64,000 nt of DNA from an uncultured Coriobacteriaceae bacterium. Lineage in GTDB: Bacteria > Actinomycetota > Coriobacteriia > Coriobacteriales > Eggerthellaceae. Below the pieces are notes generated by a model that was not told the origin of the DNA, made no database searches, and saw only the letters and a list, made by a program, of their open reading frames with translations. Positions 1 to 7,701 of the stretch are shown here, one piece after another. Both the position numbers and the translations under genes were made by a program. The DNA is taken from positions 1-64,000 of the forward strand of contig CASFII010000002.1 of NCBI GenBank assembly GCA_949294735.1. Reading direction: 5' to 3'. The first letter of the stretch is position 1. Every line of letters begins with the position of its first letter.

Positions 1-218
1 GCCTCTGCCTCTGCCTCTGCTTCGGCTTCAGCGTCATCTTTTGTAGATGTTACGCCTACTTTTCCCTCTTCAGCAGTTGCAGCTGCTTCGACTTCAGCAA
101 CCTCTTCTTCTAAGGTTTCCAACTCCTCCTCAATTTCCTCGGCCTCTTCTTCAAAGAGCACCTCTTTAGGAGCTTTTTCCTTCTTCGCTTTCGACTTGCC
201 AAACTTAAACAACTTCAT
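1..218 (-). CDS. Acidic Glu/Ala-rich protein, N-terminus only (cut by window edge)
   Basis: An open frame starts with ATG at 218, 11 bases after the smpB stop, with AGAAGG as ribosome site, and runs off the left edge. The 72 visible residues begin MKLFKFGKSKAKKEK, a short basic/hydrophobic head, and then become almost entirely Glu and Ala with an E-A alternation coded by repeated GAGGCA. No catalytic domain is visible. Acidic N-terminal domains like this occur in FtsY and in various surface or nucleoid proteins, so no function can be assigned. It is probably cotranscribed with smpB. Confidence 0.65.
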   Translation of the reverse strand, partial: MKLFKFGKSKAKKEKAPKEVLFEEEAEEIEEELETLEEEVAEVEAAATAEEGKVGVTSTKDDAEAEAEAEAE

Positions 219-229
219 AGCAACCTTCT

Positions 230-706
230 TTAGCGCAGACGTTCTTTCATAGCACGATCAATTTCACGTTTCGTATCTCGCTCTTTCATGCTTTCACGTT
301 TGTCATAAAGCTTCTTACCACGAGCAATAGCCAGCTCCAACTTAACCAAGCCGTTCTCTTTGAAATACATCTTAAGAGGTACCAACGCCATGCCTTTTTC
401 GCGTGTTTGTTCTTGAAGGTAGCGAATTTCTTTCTTGTGCAACAAAAGCTTTCGCTTGCGATCAGGATCAGGGTTGTTAATGTTCCCATAAGCAAACGGA
501 GCAATATGAACGTTATGGAGCCACACTTCCCCATTACGAACCAATGCAAAACAATCCGTCAATTGACAGTTGTTTTCACGCAAAGAACGAACTTCGGTAC
601 CCGTTAGTTCAATTCCTGCCTCAAAAGTTTCAAGAATTTCATATTCATGAAAGGCACGACGGTTCTTTGCGATTGTTTTTTCTTCCTTTTTTGCAGAAGC
701 GCTCAA
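230..706 (-). CDS. smpB: SsrA-binding protein SmpB
   Basis: SmpB binds tmRNA and brings it to stalled ribosomes for trans-translation. At 158 residues it has the usual length. It shows the family core: an N-terminal NRRAFHEYEILETFEAGI segment, GTEVRSLRENNCQL, the HNVHIAPF strand and the basic C-terminal tail with GKKLYDKRESMKERD that enters the decoding centre. The tmRNA gene itself is not in the window. It lies 3 bases downstream of the M42 peptidase gene and is likely in the same transcript. Confidence 0.97.
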   Translation of the reverse strand: MSASAKKEEKTIAKNRRAFHEYEILETFEAGIELTGTEVRSLRENNCQLTDCFALVRNGEVWLHNVHIAPFAYGNINNPDPDRKRKLLLHKKEIRYLQEQTREKGMALVPLKMYFKENGLVKLELAIARGKKLYDKRESMKERDTKREIDRAMKERLR

Positions 707-709
707 AAA

Positions 710-1819
710 CTACTCGCTTTCCTCTTCGTTTTCATCGACAAAAATGCCATCCATGCCTGGTACGAAACACGTGGTTTCGTCTAAATCCATCACAAAACGC
801 GTAATAAGTTTCACCGTAGCATCGACATCCGCCAAGGAAATAACTTCGGTAGGTGTATGCATATAACGCAACGGAATAGAAACTAACCCACAAGGGATAC
901 CTGCACGCGTCACCTGAATAGCGCGAGCATCGGTTCCGGTTACACTGGGTTCTGCTTCAATTTGATACAGAATGCCTTCAGCCTTCGCAGCAGCAATCAG
1001 GCGGTCGAATACCACGGGATTGATATTAGGACCGCGGGCAATAACAGGGCCTTCGCCACAGACAAATTTGCCATACTTGGACTTTTCGATACCTGGATAA
1101 TCGGTTGCATGGGTTACATCAAACGCCAGTGCTACATCAGGATTAACGCCGTAGGCACTGGTCATACCACCGCGCGTACCTATTTCTTCCTGAGTGGTTG
1201 CTGCAGCAATAAAATTGCCTTTTCCGCGGCCTGCAGAAGCAAGTTCTTCCATAACCTTGAGCGCAATATACACGCCCACCTTATCGTCGAAGGCCTTCGA
1301 AACGGCCATGCCGTCGCCAAATTCTTCAAACCCTACGCCAAAGGTAATAACATCGCCAACTGAAACCAGTTCTTTCACACGCTCCGCTGGCATACCAAGG
1401 TCAATAACCAGCTTGTCTAATGGTGTTACTTTTTTACGCTCATCAGGCTCAATGAGGTGAATGGGTTTTCTGCCCACTACCCCGCGGAGAACGCCTTCTG
1501 CAGCGTGCACATCCACGCGCATACCTGGCAAAATAGCAGGATCGACTCCACCAACTGCAGCCACGCTTAAAAAACCTTCATCGGAAATATAGGTGACCAT
1601 CAGGCCGATTTCGTCCATATGGGCTGCAAGCATGCAGGTGGGAACACCTTCTGTGGTACCCCTCAAAAGAGCATGCACCGACCCCATAGTATTGGTTTCA
1701 ATTTCATCAGCTACCGCTGAGGCACGACGACGCACTAGCTCGGCAACGGGAATTTCTGAACCCGTAGGAGAAGGCGTTTCTATAAGCTCCTGCAAAAAAG
1801 CAATATCTTGAGCATCCAT
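710..1819 (-). CDS. M42 family metallo-aminopeptidase (glutamyl aminopeptidase/endoglucanase-like)
   Basis: M42 enzymes are cytoplasmic dinuclear-metal aminopeptidases that form large tetrahedral particles and trim peptides. Visible metal and catalytic residues are the His and Asp in AAHMDEIGLM, Asp in SKAFDDKVGVY, the Glu pair in TTQEEIGTRGG, Asp in AFDVTHATD and His in RYMHTPTEVI. I place the start at the ATG at 1819 (MDAQDIAFL), two bases after the upstream stop, with AAGGA upstream. An in-frame ATG at 1831 would overlap the previous gene. Length is about 369 residues, normal for the family. The exact substrate is not predictable. Confidence 0.9.
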   Translation of the reverse strand: MDAQDIAFLQELIETPSPTGSEIPVAELVRRRASAVADEIETNTMGSVHALLRGTTEGVPTCMLAAHMDEIGLMVTYISDEGFLSVAAVGGVDPAILPGMRVDVHAAEGVLRGVVGRKPIHLIEPDERKKVTPLDKLVIDLGMPAERVKELVSVGDVITFGVGFEEFGDGMAVSKAFDDKVGVYIALKVMEELASAGRGKGNFIAAATTQEEIGTRGGMTSAYGVNPDVALAFDVTHATDYPGIEKSKYGKFVCGEGPVIARGPNINPVVFDRLIAAAKAEGILYQIEAEPSVTGTDARAIQVTRAGIPCGLVSIPLRYMHTPTEVISLADVDATVKLITRFVMDLDETTCFVPGMDGIFVDENEEESE

Positions 1820-1821
1820 GC

Positions 1822-2103
1822 TTACCACCATTCCTTTTTGTTCTTGCGCTTGCGCTCAGGCTTTGGCGCACGAAAATCTAATTCCAGCTGACCATCTACG
1901 TCTTCTTTTCGCTGTGTTTTGCGCTCAACTTTGTCGATAGTCCAAGAAACGGCATCTTTGCCAAACGTTTCCAGCATTTTCATGCGAGCATCATAAAGAT
2001 TTGCCTTAGAGCCCATCCGTGCATCACTTTCAAACTCGAAAAGCCCCTTCGCGCGAGTATTCGAAGAGGCTAAGGAAGAATAATGTGCAACGTAGGTAGC
2101 CAC
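1822..2103 (-). CDS. Small conserved-looking hypothetical protein
   Basis: A 93-residue frame starts with GTG at 2103, preceded by AAAAGG. It sits between dinB and the M42 peptidase and ends two bases before the peptidase start, which suggests a real cotranslated gene. The N-terminal half (YVAHYSSLASSNTRAKGLF) is mixed and the C-terminus is strongly basic (KPERKRKNKKEWW). There is no signal peptide, membrane segment or recognisable domain. The basic tail could contact nucleic acid, but that is only a guess. I do not recognise the family. Confidence 0.6.
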   Translation of the reverse strand: MATYVAHYSSLASSNTRAKGLFEFESDARMGSKANLYDARMKMLETFGKDAVSWTIDKVERKTQRKEDVDGQLELDFRAPKPERKRKNKKEWW

Positions 2104-2163
2104 AGGCGTTAATCCTTTTCATCTAAATATCCGCTACGCATAATACCATGTTTGACGTGGCGC

Positions 2164-3462
2164 TTACTTATAGTCCTCAGGGTTTTTAGCCATGCTTCCA
2201 GTGGTGTTTCTCCCCTGTCGCAAATCCCTTCCATAGCGCACCGCTGTTTCACCGAATTTGTTCTTTACCGCATCGGTTGCGCTCAATAAACCACGACGCT
2301 TTTCTTCGTTTTTTATAGTGGGTTTTGATTCATCATTCACAATCCCTAAATCTGCATCATCAAACAGACTCTCCTGAAGAACCTCATTGCCTTCGAAGCC
2401 AGACATGCCAACACCAAGCAAACGAACGGGCATACCTGGCGCCCAGACTTCGTCAAGCATCTGATAAAGATAGGGTGTATATAAAAGTTCATCATCTGTT
2501 TCGGGCGAAAGCTGTCGTTGTACCTGTTTAGTGCTTTGATCGTGGTAGCGAACTTTTAGACTTATGACGTGCCCTTTAAGTCCTTTTTTACGCAAACGCC
2601 TTCCGACTTTAGCCGCAATGGAGGCAAGTGCCGCCTGAATGTCTTCGCGGGTTGAAAGGTCTTGTGCGTAGGTCACTTCATTTGATACCGACTTCACCGT
2701 ATCGTCTTGCTCAACAGGGGTTTTATCCCCACCTCGTGCACGATCACGCATCATCCCTGCGTTTTTCCCAAACACTTTCTTAAGCAAACCTTCATCAGCA
2801 ACCGCCAAGTCGCCAAGCGTACGCACGCCATGGTCTACCAATACTTTTTCGGAAGCTTTTCCGATGCCGCTCATAGTTCTCACGGGAAGCGGTGCTAAAA
2901 AGCTTTGCTCCTCGCCAGGATACACGACGGTTATACCGCGAGGTTTGTCCATATCGGAGGCTATTTTTGCGATGGTTTTGGTGGTGCCCACACCAATAGA
3001 GCAGGTGACGCCCAACTCTTCCACACGCTTCTGGATGCGGTTTGCAATTGCAACAGGATGTTCTTTGTTAGCGCGGGTGGGCGTTACATCCATAAACGCT
3101 TCATCAATACTTACTTGCTGAACATAGGGACTTTCGCTGCGAAGAATTGCCATAATCTGATTGGAAACTTCACGATAACGATCAAAATGCCCATGCGTCC
3201 AAATTGCTTGCGGACAGAGCCGCTCCGCCTGCGAAGCTGGCATAGCACTGCGAACACCAAATTTGCGCGCCTCATACGAAGCAGTAGCCACTACTCCATG
3301 TTTGTCTGCATCTCCACCAACGATGACAGGCTTTCCACGCCAACCAGGATGATCAGCCTGTTCCACCGAAGCGAAAAAGGCATCCAAGTCTACTAAAAGA
3401 ATAGCATCACCCTGCCACGGAGGTAGCTCAAACAACCCGCTCTGTTTTTCGCCGTATTTCAT
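2164..3462 (-). CDS. dinB: DNA polymerase IV (Y-family translesion polymerase)
   Basis: This Y-family polymerase copies past damaged template bases. Motifs in order are AILLVDLDAFFASVEQ (first catalytic Asp and steric gate Phe), VIVGG, the YRIP-like ARKFGVRSAMPA, SIDEAFMDVT (second acidic pair), CSIGVGTTKTIAKIASD and the helix-hairpin-helix TMSGIGKAS, followed by the little-finger domain. I prefer ATG at 3462. A TATACT box ends six bases before it (3469-3474), as in a leaderless transcript, and neither candidate start has a ribosome site. A GTG at 3522 would add 20 residues with no family similarity. The C-terminal 50 residues after the little finger are unassigned. Confidence 0.93.
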   Translation of the reverse strand: MKYGEKQSGLFELPPWQGDAILLVDLDAFFASVEQADHPGWRGKPVIVGGDADKHGVVATASYEARKFGVRSAMPASQAERLCPQAIWTHGHFDRYREVSNQIMAILRSESPYVQQVSIDEAFMDVTPTRANKEHPVAIANRIQKRVEELGVTCSIGVGTTKTIAKIASDMDKPRGITVVYPGEEQSFLAPLPVRTMSGIGKASEKVLVDHGVRTLGDLAVADEGLLKKVFGKNAGMMRDRARGGDKTPVEQDDTVKSVSNEVTYAQDLSTREDIQAALASIAAKVGRRLRKKGLKGHVISLKVRYHDQSTKQVQRQLSPETDDELLYTPYLYQMLDEVWAPGMPVRLLGVGMSGFEGNEVLQESLFDDADLGIVNDESKPTIKNEEKRRGLLSATDAVKNKFGETAVRYGRDLRQGRNTTGSMAKNPEDYK

Positions 3463-3510
3463 GGTCAAAGTATAACGCACAAACTTCCACAAGATATTCG
3501 GATAATGTTG

Positions 3511-3549
3511 AATTGTAGCCACTATATAGGGCGTTTTTTTGCTACAATT
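3511..3549. promoter_or_regulatory. Inverted repeat between divergent dinB and permease genes
   Basis: Arms AATTGTAGC (3511-3519) and GCTACAATT (3541-3549) are exact inverse copies 21 bases apart. Each arm contains TACAAT, on the minus strand in the left copy and on the plus strand in the right copy, which fits divergent -10 boxes. It may be a shared operator, or two promoters whose similarity is partly chance. Confidence 0.4.
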
Positions 3550-3596
3550 ACGCGGTTTTTGAAAACAAAAATTCGACTATACGGGAGGCTTGCTTT

Positions 3597-5174
3597 ATGT
3601 CGAAAGAAAGACCCATTATTGGCGTCGACGACCGCGTGCCAGTAGCTCGCGCCATTCCCTTGGGCTTACAGCACTTCATGAGCATGTTTGGCTCAACCGT
3701 TATGGTGCCTTTCCTGACAGGATTGTCGCCATCGCTAGCCATCATGTGCTCTGGTATTGGCACCATTCTGTACCTGCTAGTAACGCGCGGAAAGATCCCA
3801 AGCTATCTGGGTTCTTCGTTCGCCTTTATTACTCCTATCGCCATGGTTATGGCAGATCAGGGCGTAAGCGCAGTTGGCGGAGCGTTAATTATCACTGGCC
3901 TTATATACGTAATAGTTGCGGCAGTAGTAAAAATTGCTGGCACAGGCTGGATTGACTTCATCCTTCCTGCACCAGTTGTTGCTTCCGTAATCATTGTCAT
4001 TGGTTTGGGTCTTTCTGCCAATGCGGTACAAATGGCTTTCTACAACGGCGGTTGGCCTGATGGCGCATTTGACTATGTGGGCGCTGCAGTTGCTGCCATT
4101 ACGTTGATTGTTGCCATTGCGTTTTCAACCTGCTTCAAAGGCTTCTGGGGTACTATCCCTATCTTGGTAGGCATCATTGTTGGCTACATTATTGCCGCTA
4201 TGACGGGTCTGGTTGACTTTGATCCAGTTATTGAGGCTCCGTGGTTCGGGCTGCCAAAACTTACTGCTCCTACGTTTGACTTAGGTGCCATTATTCTGAT
4301 TGCTCCGGTGGCAGTAGTAGTAATCATCGAACACATCGGTCACCTTTTGGTAGTTGGCGAAGTGGTGGGCAAAAACTACAACAAGCAGCTCCCTCAATCT
4401 TTGCTTGGTGACGGCTTGGCAACCATGTGCGCTGGTCTGTTTGGCGGCACCCCTGCTACCACCTATGCAGAAAACATCGGTGTTATGAGCGCTACCCGCG
4501 TATATTCCACGCAGGTCTTCTGGTATGCCGCAGGCTTCGCACTTTTGATTGGTGGCTTCTGCCCCAAGATTGAAGCGCTTATTAATTCCATTCCTACCTG
4601 CGTTATGGGCGGCGTTTCGCTTCTGCTGTTTGGCCTGATTGCTTCAAACGGTTTACGCATGCTGGTTTCAAACCGCGTAGACTTCAGCGAAGCGCGCAAT
4701 CTGATGATTGTCTCTGCTGTGCTGGTTGTAGGTGTTGGCATGGAAACCGCTGGTATTAAGATTCCGGTGGCAGGTTATGAGCTTCCTGGTATGGCAACCA
4801 GTGCTTTGCTGGGTATCTTCTTGAATCTGATCCTTCCTCGCCCAAAGAAAGAAACTGACCCCGTTGAAGCAAGCGGCGTAAAAGTGTTGCCAGCTAACGA
4901 AGGTCCTGCAGCTGGTGAGGTAATCGCCTCTGAAACAGCAGCCCTTGACTCAAGCACTCCAACGGAAACCGCTGCAGAAACTTCTACAGAGACTCCTTTA
5001 AACAATGATGAAGCAAGCTCTTCCTCTCAATCAGCGCCAGCGAATACAGATGAAAAGGCAGCAACTTCCGCCTCAGAAGTAAAAGTAACGTCAAAAAATG
5101 ATGATGTTCCTGTGGTGCAGGTTGCCATCAAAGGCGCAAAGGTAGAAGTTATTCACCATAAAGACGACGAATAA
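3597..5174 (+). CDS. uraA: NCS2 uracil/xanthine permease with long hydrophilic C-terminal tail
   Basis: An inner-membrane nucleobase:cation symporter of the NAT/NCS2 family. The membrane core (about residues 20-415) has the family segments GLQHFMSMFGSTVMVPF, SYLGSSFAFITP, the catalytic-helix VIIEHIGHL (Glu in TM8) and the signature TTYAENIGVMSATRVYS, which favours uracil over xanthine. GGGAGG lies 9 bases before the ATG. Residues about 417-525 form an unusual Ser/Thr/Ala/Glu-rich tail ending in a charged VEVIHHKDDE. Typical UraA proteins stop soon after the last helix, so this tail is an accessory addition of unknown role. Confidence 0.92.
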   Translation: MSKERPIIGVDDRVPVARAIPLGLQHFMSMFGSTVMVPFLTGLSPSLAIMCSGIGTILYLLVTRGKIPSYLGSSFAFITPIAMVMADQGVSAVGGALIITGLIYVIVAAVVKIAGTGWIDFILPAPVVASVIIVIGLGLSANAVQMAFYNGGWPDGAFDYVGAAVAAITLIVAIAFSTCFKGFWGTIPILVGIIVGYIIAAMTGLVDFDPVIEAPWFGLPKLTAPTFDLGAIILIAPVAVVVIIEHIGHLLVVGEVVGKNYNKQLPQSLLGDGLATMCAGLFGGTPATTYAENIGVMSATRVYSTQVFWYAAGFALLIGGFCPKIEALINSIPTCVMGGVSLLLFGLIASNGLRMLVSNRVDFSEARNLMIVSAVLVVGVGMETAGIKIPVAGYELPGMATSALLGIFLNLILPRPKKETDPVEASGVKVLPANEGPAAGEVIASETAALDSSTPTETAAETSTETPLNNDEASSSSQSAPANTDEKAATSASEVKVTSKNDDVPVVQVAIKGAKVEVIHHKDDE

Positions 5175-5230
5175 GTTCACAAGCTGGGGCTGTGATTCTG
5201 AAGGGTCATACGATTCACAGCCCCATCGAA
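5173..5230 (+). terminator. Strong hairpin after the uracil permease gene
   Basis: TGGGGCTGTGA (5185-5195) pairs perfectly with TCACAGCCCCA (5215-5225), and an outer AAGTTC/GAACTT pair (5173-5178, 5228-5233) extends it. It overlaps the permease stop codon. The following T-run is weak, so the terminator role is likely but not certain. Confidence 0.5.
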
Positions 5231-5364
5231 CTTGTTTGGGTCTCTCGGGGTGTTTTGTAAAAGTGTCATACGGTAACACGGCTGAAGAAATACTTTGAGG
5301 AATCTAAACGCTTTCGATTGTCTTTAGCAAACAAGTACATAGGGATACAGAAAAGGGGCGCATT

Positions 5365-6369
5365 ATGACAATTCGAATTGGCATCTTAGGTTATGGCAAC
5401 TTGGGTCGTGGTGTTGAAAAGGCTATTCGCCAGCAGCCTGACATGGAACTGGCTGGTGTCTTCACGCGACGTAACCCTGAAAGCGTGCAGCTTGAAACCC
5501 CAGGTATGACCGCTTCCCCGCTTTCGGACTTGGAAGCAGGCACTGGTGCTGCAGCAAATGTAGACGTGTTGATTCTCTGCGGTGGTAGCGCAACTGACCT
5601 GCCTGAACAGACCCCTCACTTTGCAGACAAGTACCTGGTAATTGATAGTTTCGACACCCACGCAAAGATTCCCGAACATTTTGAAGCAGTAAACAATGCT
5701 GCCTTAAAGGGCGAAAAGCTTGCTATGATTTCTTGTGGCTGGGATCCAGGTCTGTTTAGTTTGAACCGCCTGTTTGGTAACTGCTTCTTGCCTGAAGGTG
5801 CTGACTACACGTTCTGGGGTCGTGGCGTTTCGCAGGGTCACTCAGACGCTATTCGCCGCATTGAAGGTGTTGCGGACGCAAAGCAATACACTGTGCCTAT
5901 TGAAGCTGCCCTGGAGGCTGCTCGTAGCGGCGAAAATCCCGAACTTACTACGCGTCAAAAGCACTTGCGCGAATGCTATGTAGTACTGGAAGAGGGTATT
6001 TCTCCTGATAGCGAAGAAGCTGAACGCGTTCGTCAAGAAATTGTGACTATGCCGAACTATTTCGACGAATACGACACCACCGTACACTTCATTTCCCAGG
6101 AAGAACTAAATGAAGAACACTCCGGTATGCCGCATGGTGGTTTTGTTCTGCGTAGCGGCAAGACCGCTGGTGATCAAACCTGTGTTATTGAATACAGCTT
6201 GAAGTTGGACTCCAACCCTGAATTCACTTCTAGCGTGTTAGTAGCCTATGCTCGTGCACTGCATCGTATGTATGAAGAAGGCAAGCGCGGCTGTATTACG
6301 GTATTCGACGTTGCTCCTGCCTATCTTTCTCCGCTAGACGGCGCAGAACTTCGTGCTCATATGCTGTAA
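5365..6369 (+). CDS. ddh: meso-Diaminopimelate D-dehydrogenase
   Basis: Ddh makes meso-2,6-diaminopimelate in one NADPH-dependent step from tetrahydrodipicolinate, supplying lysine and the peptidoglycan cross-link residue. The N-terminus has the Rossmann motif IGILGYGNLGRGVE. The substrate domain shows DSFDTHAKIPEHF, SCGWDPGLFSLNR, TFWGRGVSQGHSDAIRR and PHGGFVLRSG, all typical of Ddh. It has 334 residues, close to the usual 320-330. An AAAGGGG ribosome site precedes the ATG. The gene stands alone between a hairpin and a strong terminator. Confidence 0.95.
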   Translation: MTIRIGILGYGNLGRGVEKAIRQQPDMELAGVFTRRNPESVQLETPGMTASPLSDLEAGTGAAANVDVLILCGGSATDLPEQTPHFADKYLVIDSFDTHAKIPEHFEAVNNAALKGEKLAMISCGWDPGLFSLNRLFGNCFLPEGADYTFWGRGVSQGHSDAIRRIEGVADAKQYTVPIEAALEAARSGENPELTTRQKHLRECYVVLEEGISPDSEEAERVRQEIVTMPNYFDEYDTTVHFISQEELNEEHSGMPHGGFVLRSGKTAGDQTCVIEYSLKLDSNPEFTSSVLVAYARALHRMYEEGKRGCITVFDVAPAYLSPLDGAELRAHML

Positions 6370-6400
6370 GAATTCATACGCTTCAATACTCTTAAGAATA

Positions 6401-6437
6401 AAAAGAAGGAGCCTTGTTCGGGCTCCTTCTTTTGTCC
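6401..6437 (+). terminator. Rho-independent terminator of ddh
   Basis: AAAAGAAGGAGCC (6401-6413) and GGCTCCTTCTTTT (6421-6433) form a perfect 13-bp stem with a 7-base loop ending in a T-run. The A-run on the other side makes it potentially bidirectional. Confidence 0.9.
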
Positions 6438-6501
6438 TATAACCCTATAACCCTCACTTTGCGCTTCCGCGTTTGTTTCAAAAGTGTTTTGCCTGAACTC
6501 T

Positions 6502-6540
6502 TTAAGGGCTCGCCATTATGACGAGCCCTTAAATTCTATA
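6502..6540 (-). terminator. Hairpin downstream of the small membrane protein gene
   Basis: TTTAAGGGCTCG (6502-6513) pairs perfectly with CGAGCCCTTAAA (6523-6534). It lies 36 bases past the stop of the minus-strand gene ending at 6570 and probably ends that transcript. Confidence 0.6.
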
Positions 6541-6569
6541 GCAAGGTTTACAGCATAACACTGGAAAAT

Positions 6570-6833
6570 CTAGTACAAAACACCCCATCCAACTAGAAAT
6601 GAATGGATTTGTACGACAATCTGAATTACAAACAATATTACCCATAGGATAAGCAATTTTTTCCAACAAGCATTCAACTCTTTATCTTCGCCATCGGCTG
6701 CATGAAGAATAGTTTTTGATGCGAGAAAAATAGCTGGAAGTAATAGAATTGCGGAGGAATATGCTGCGAATTCGATTAAGTATTTGAGTGAAGCCATAAA
6801 CACATCAAGATATGCTAAAGGACCACCTGGCAT
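6570..6833 (-). CDS. Small two-helix membrane protein, unknown
   Basis: An 87-residue protein from ATG 6833 (a GTG at 6845 is also possible). Two hydrophobic segments are visible, around AYSSAILLLPAIFLASKTI and KKLLILWVILFVIQIVVQI, joined by a charged loop (HAADGEDKELNACWKK). The N-terminus carries MPGGPLAYLDVF. The layout resembles small holin- or pilin-like membrane partners, but no family is recognised. It follows the Tat-exported protein gene by 50 bases, in the same direction and with the same AT-rich composition, so the two are probably one operon. The function is unknown. Confidence 0.6.
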   Translation of the reverse strand: MPGGPLAYLDVFMASLKYLIEFAAYSSAILLLPAIFLASKTILHAADGEDKELNACWKKLLILWVILFVIQIVVQIHSFLVGWGVLY

Positions 6834-6883
6834 ACAATCACCCACTTCATTAGCGAATTAAAAGAACTCGATTTACCTTAAGC

Positions 6884-7510
6884 CTAAGGAAGATATACAT
6901 GTCCAGAATTGTCTGGAGCATAAAACTCTACTGCTAAAGCCTGGTTAATATACGCCCAATACGATTCCTCTGTTTTTACACCAAATACTCCAGCCATTAG
7001 CCACTGGCAAGTGCGTCTACTATCTATGAAATTATACTGACTGTAATTTACTTCAACTGAACACGTATCAAACTTTGGATGTACGCCAACACTCTTAACC
7101 TCGTCAAAAACTTTCACTCCGTTTGAATTTAGTTGAGCAACATAGTTGCAATAAAATACAAATGTCGGAAAATAATCGTACACTTGTATCATCTCAGTAA
7201 GATTAATTGTTTCAACTTCACCAATTCTTTTCGGAGATACATGCTCGATATTCGTTGTTACATGGCGAAGCGTTATATCCCGATTTCTAAACTTACATTC
7301 ATCCACAATAGACTTCCACTCTGACCGAATTTTTGGATCCTCAATTCTGCTCAATGGATATCCATAATCCTGATCAATTGTTAAAGCCTCTGAAGCCAAA
7401 GCCGTATTTGGGAGAATGAGTGAACCACCGCAGACTCCTATGGTTGCAACTGCTCCCAGTTTGAGTAAATCTCTTCTACTAATGAGGTTGTTTTGATTTT
7501 GCGAAGACAT
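6884..7510 (-). CDS. Tat-exported protein of unknown function
   Basis: Start at ATG 7510 is fixed by a strong GAGGGAGG ribosome site. The 208-residue product opens with a twin-arginine signal: SRRDLLKLGAVATIGVCGG followed by a hydrophobic stretch and an ALAS cleavage-like site near residue 40. The mature part (about 165 residues) is soluble and rich in Tyr, Phe and Asn, with three scattered Cys. No cofactor motif is seen. Tat export implies folding in the cytoplasm, often with a cofactor, but nothing shows which one. Codon and base use are more AT-rich than the neighbours, a hint of separate ancestry. It pairs with the small membrane protein downstream. Confidence 0.75.
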   Translation of the reverse strand: MSSQNQNNLISRRDLLKLGAVATIGVCGGSLILPNTALASEALTIDQDYGYPLSRIEDPKIRSEWKSIVDECKFRNRDITLRHVTTNIEHVSPKRIGEVETINLTEMIQVYDYFPTFVFYCNYVAQLNSNGVKVFDEVKSVGVHPKFDTCSVEVNYSQYNFIDSRRTCQWLMAGVFGVKTEESYWAYINQALAVEFYAPDNSGHVYLP

Positions 7511-7653
7511 GATAGCCTCCCTCCATTCGAAACCAAACGGCAGTGGGGTTATCAAGTGACCTAAGAAGATCCACACATCACGAGTCTAGCAGAAATCTAA
7601 CCTCTATCCTTTAAGAAGCACAAAAATAAGCTTTCAATCAACTAATTGTGAAG

Positions 7654-7679
7654 ATAAACCCCGCATTAGCGGGGCTTAT
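7654..7679 (-). terminator. Terminator after the glycosyltransferase gene
   Basis: ATAAACCCCGC (7654-7664) pairs with GCGGGGCTTAT (7669-7679) with one G-U pair and a four-base loop. It ends the minus-strand transcript arriving from the glf/GT2 genes. Confidence 0.75.
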
Positions 7680-7701
7680 TGGAAACACTGTATTTCTAAA
7701 A

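Noticed and set aside
1..30. Tandem GCCTCT repeat resembling a microsatellite or array
   Set aside because: It reads as an in-frame Glu-Ala repeat inside an open minus-strand gene with a ribosome site, so it is coding low complexity.
5200..5280. Direct repeat GTCATACG (near 5204 and 5266)
   Set aside because: Only 8 bases, once within a terminator loop; chance is a sufficient explanation.
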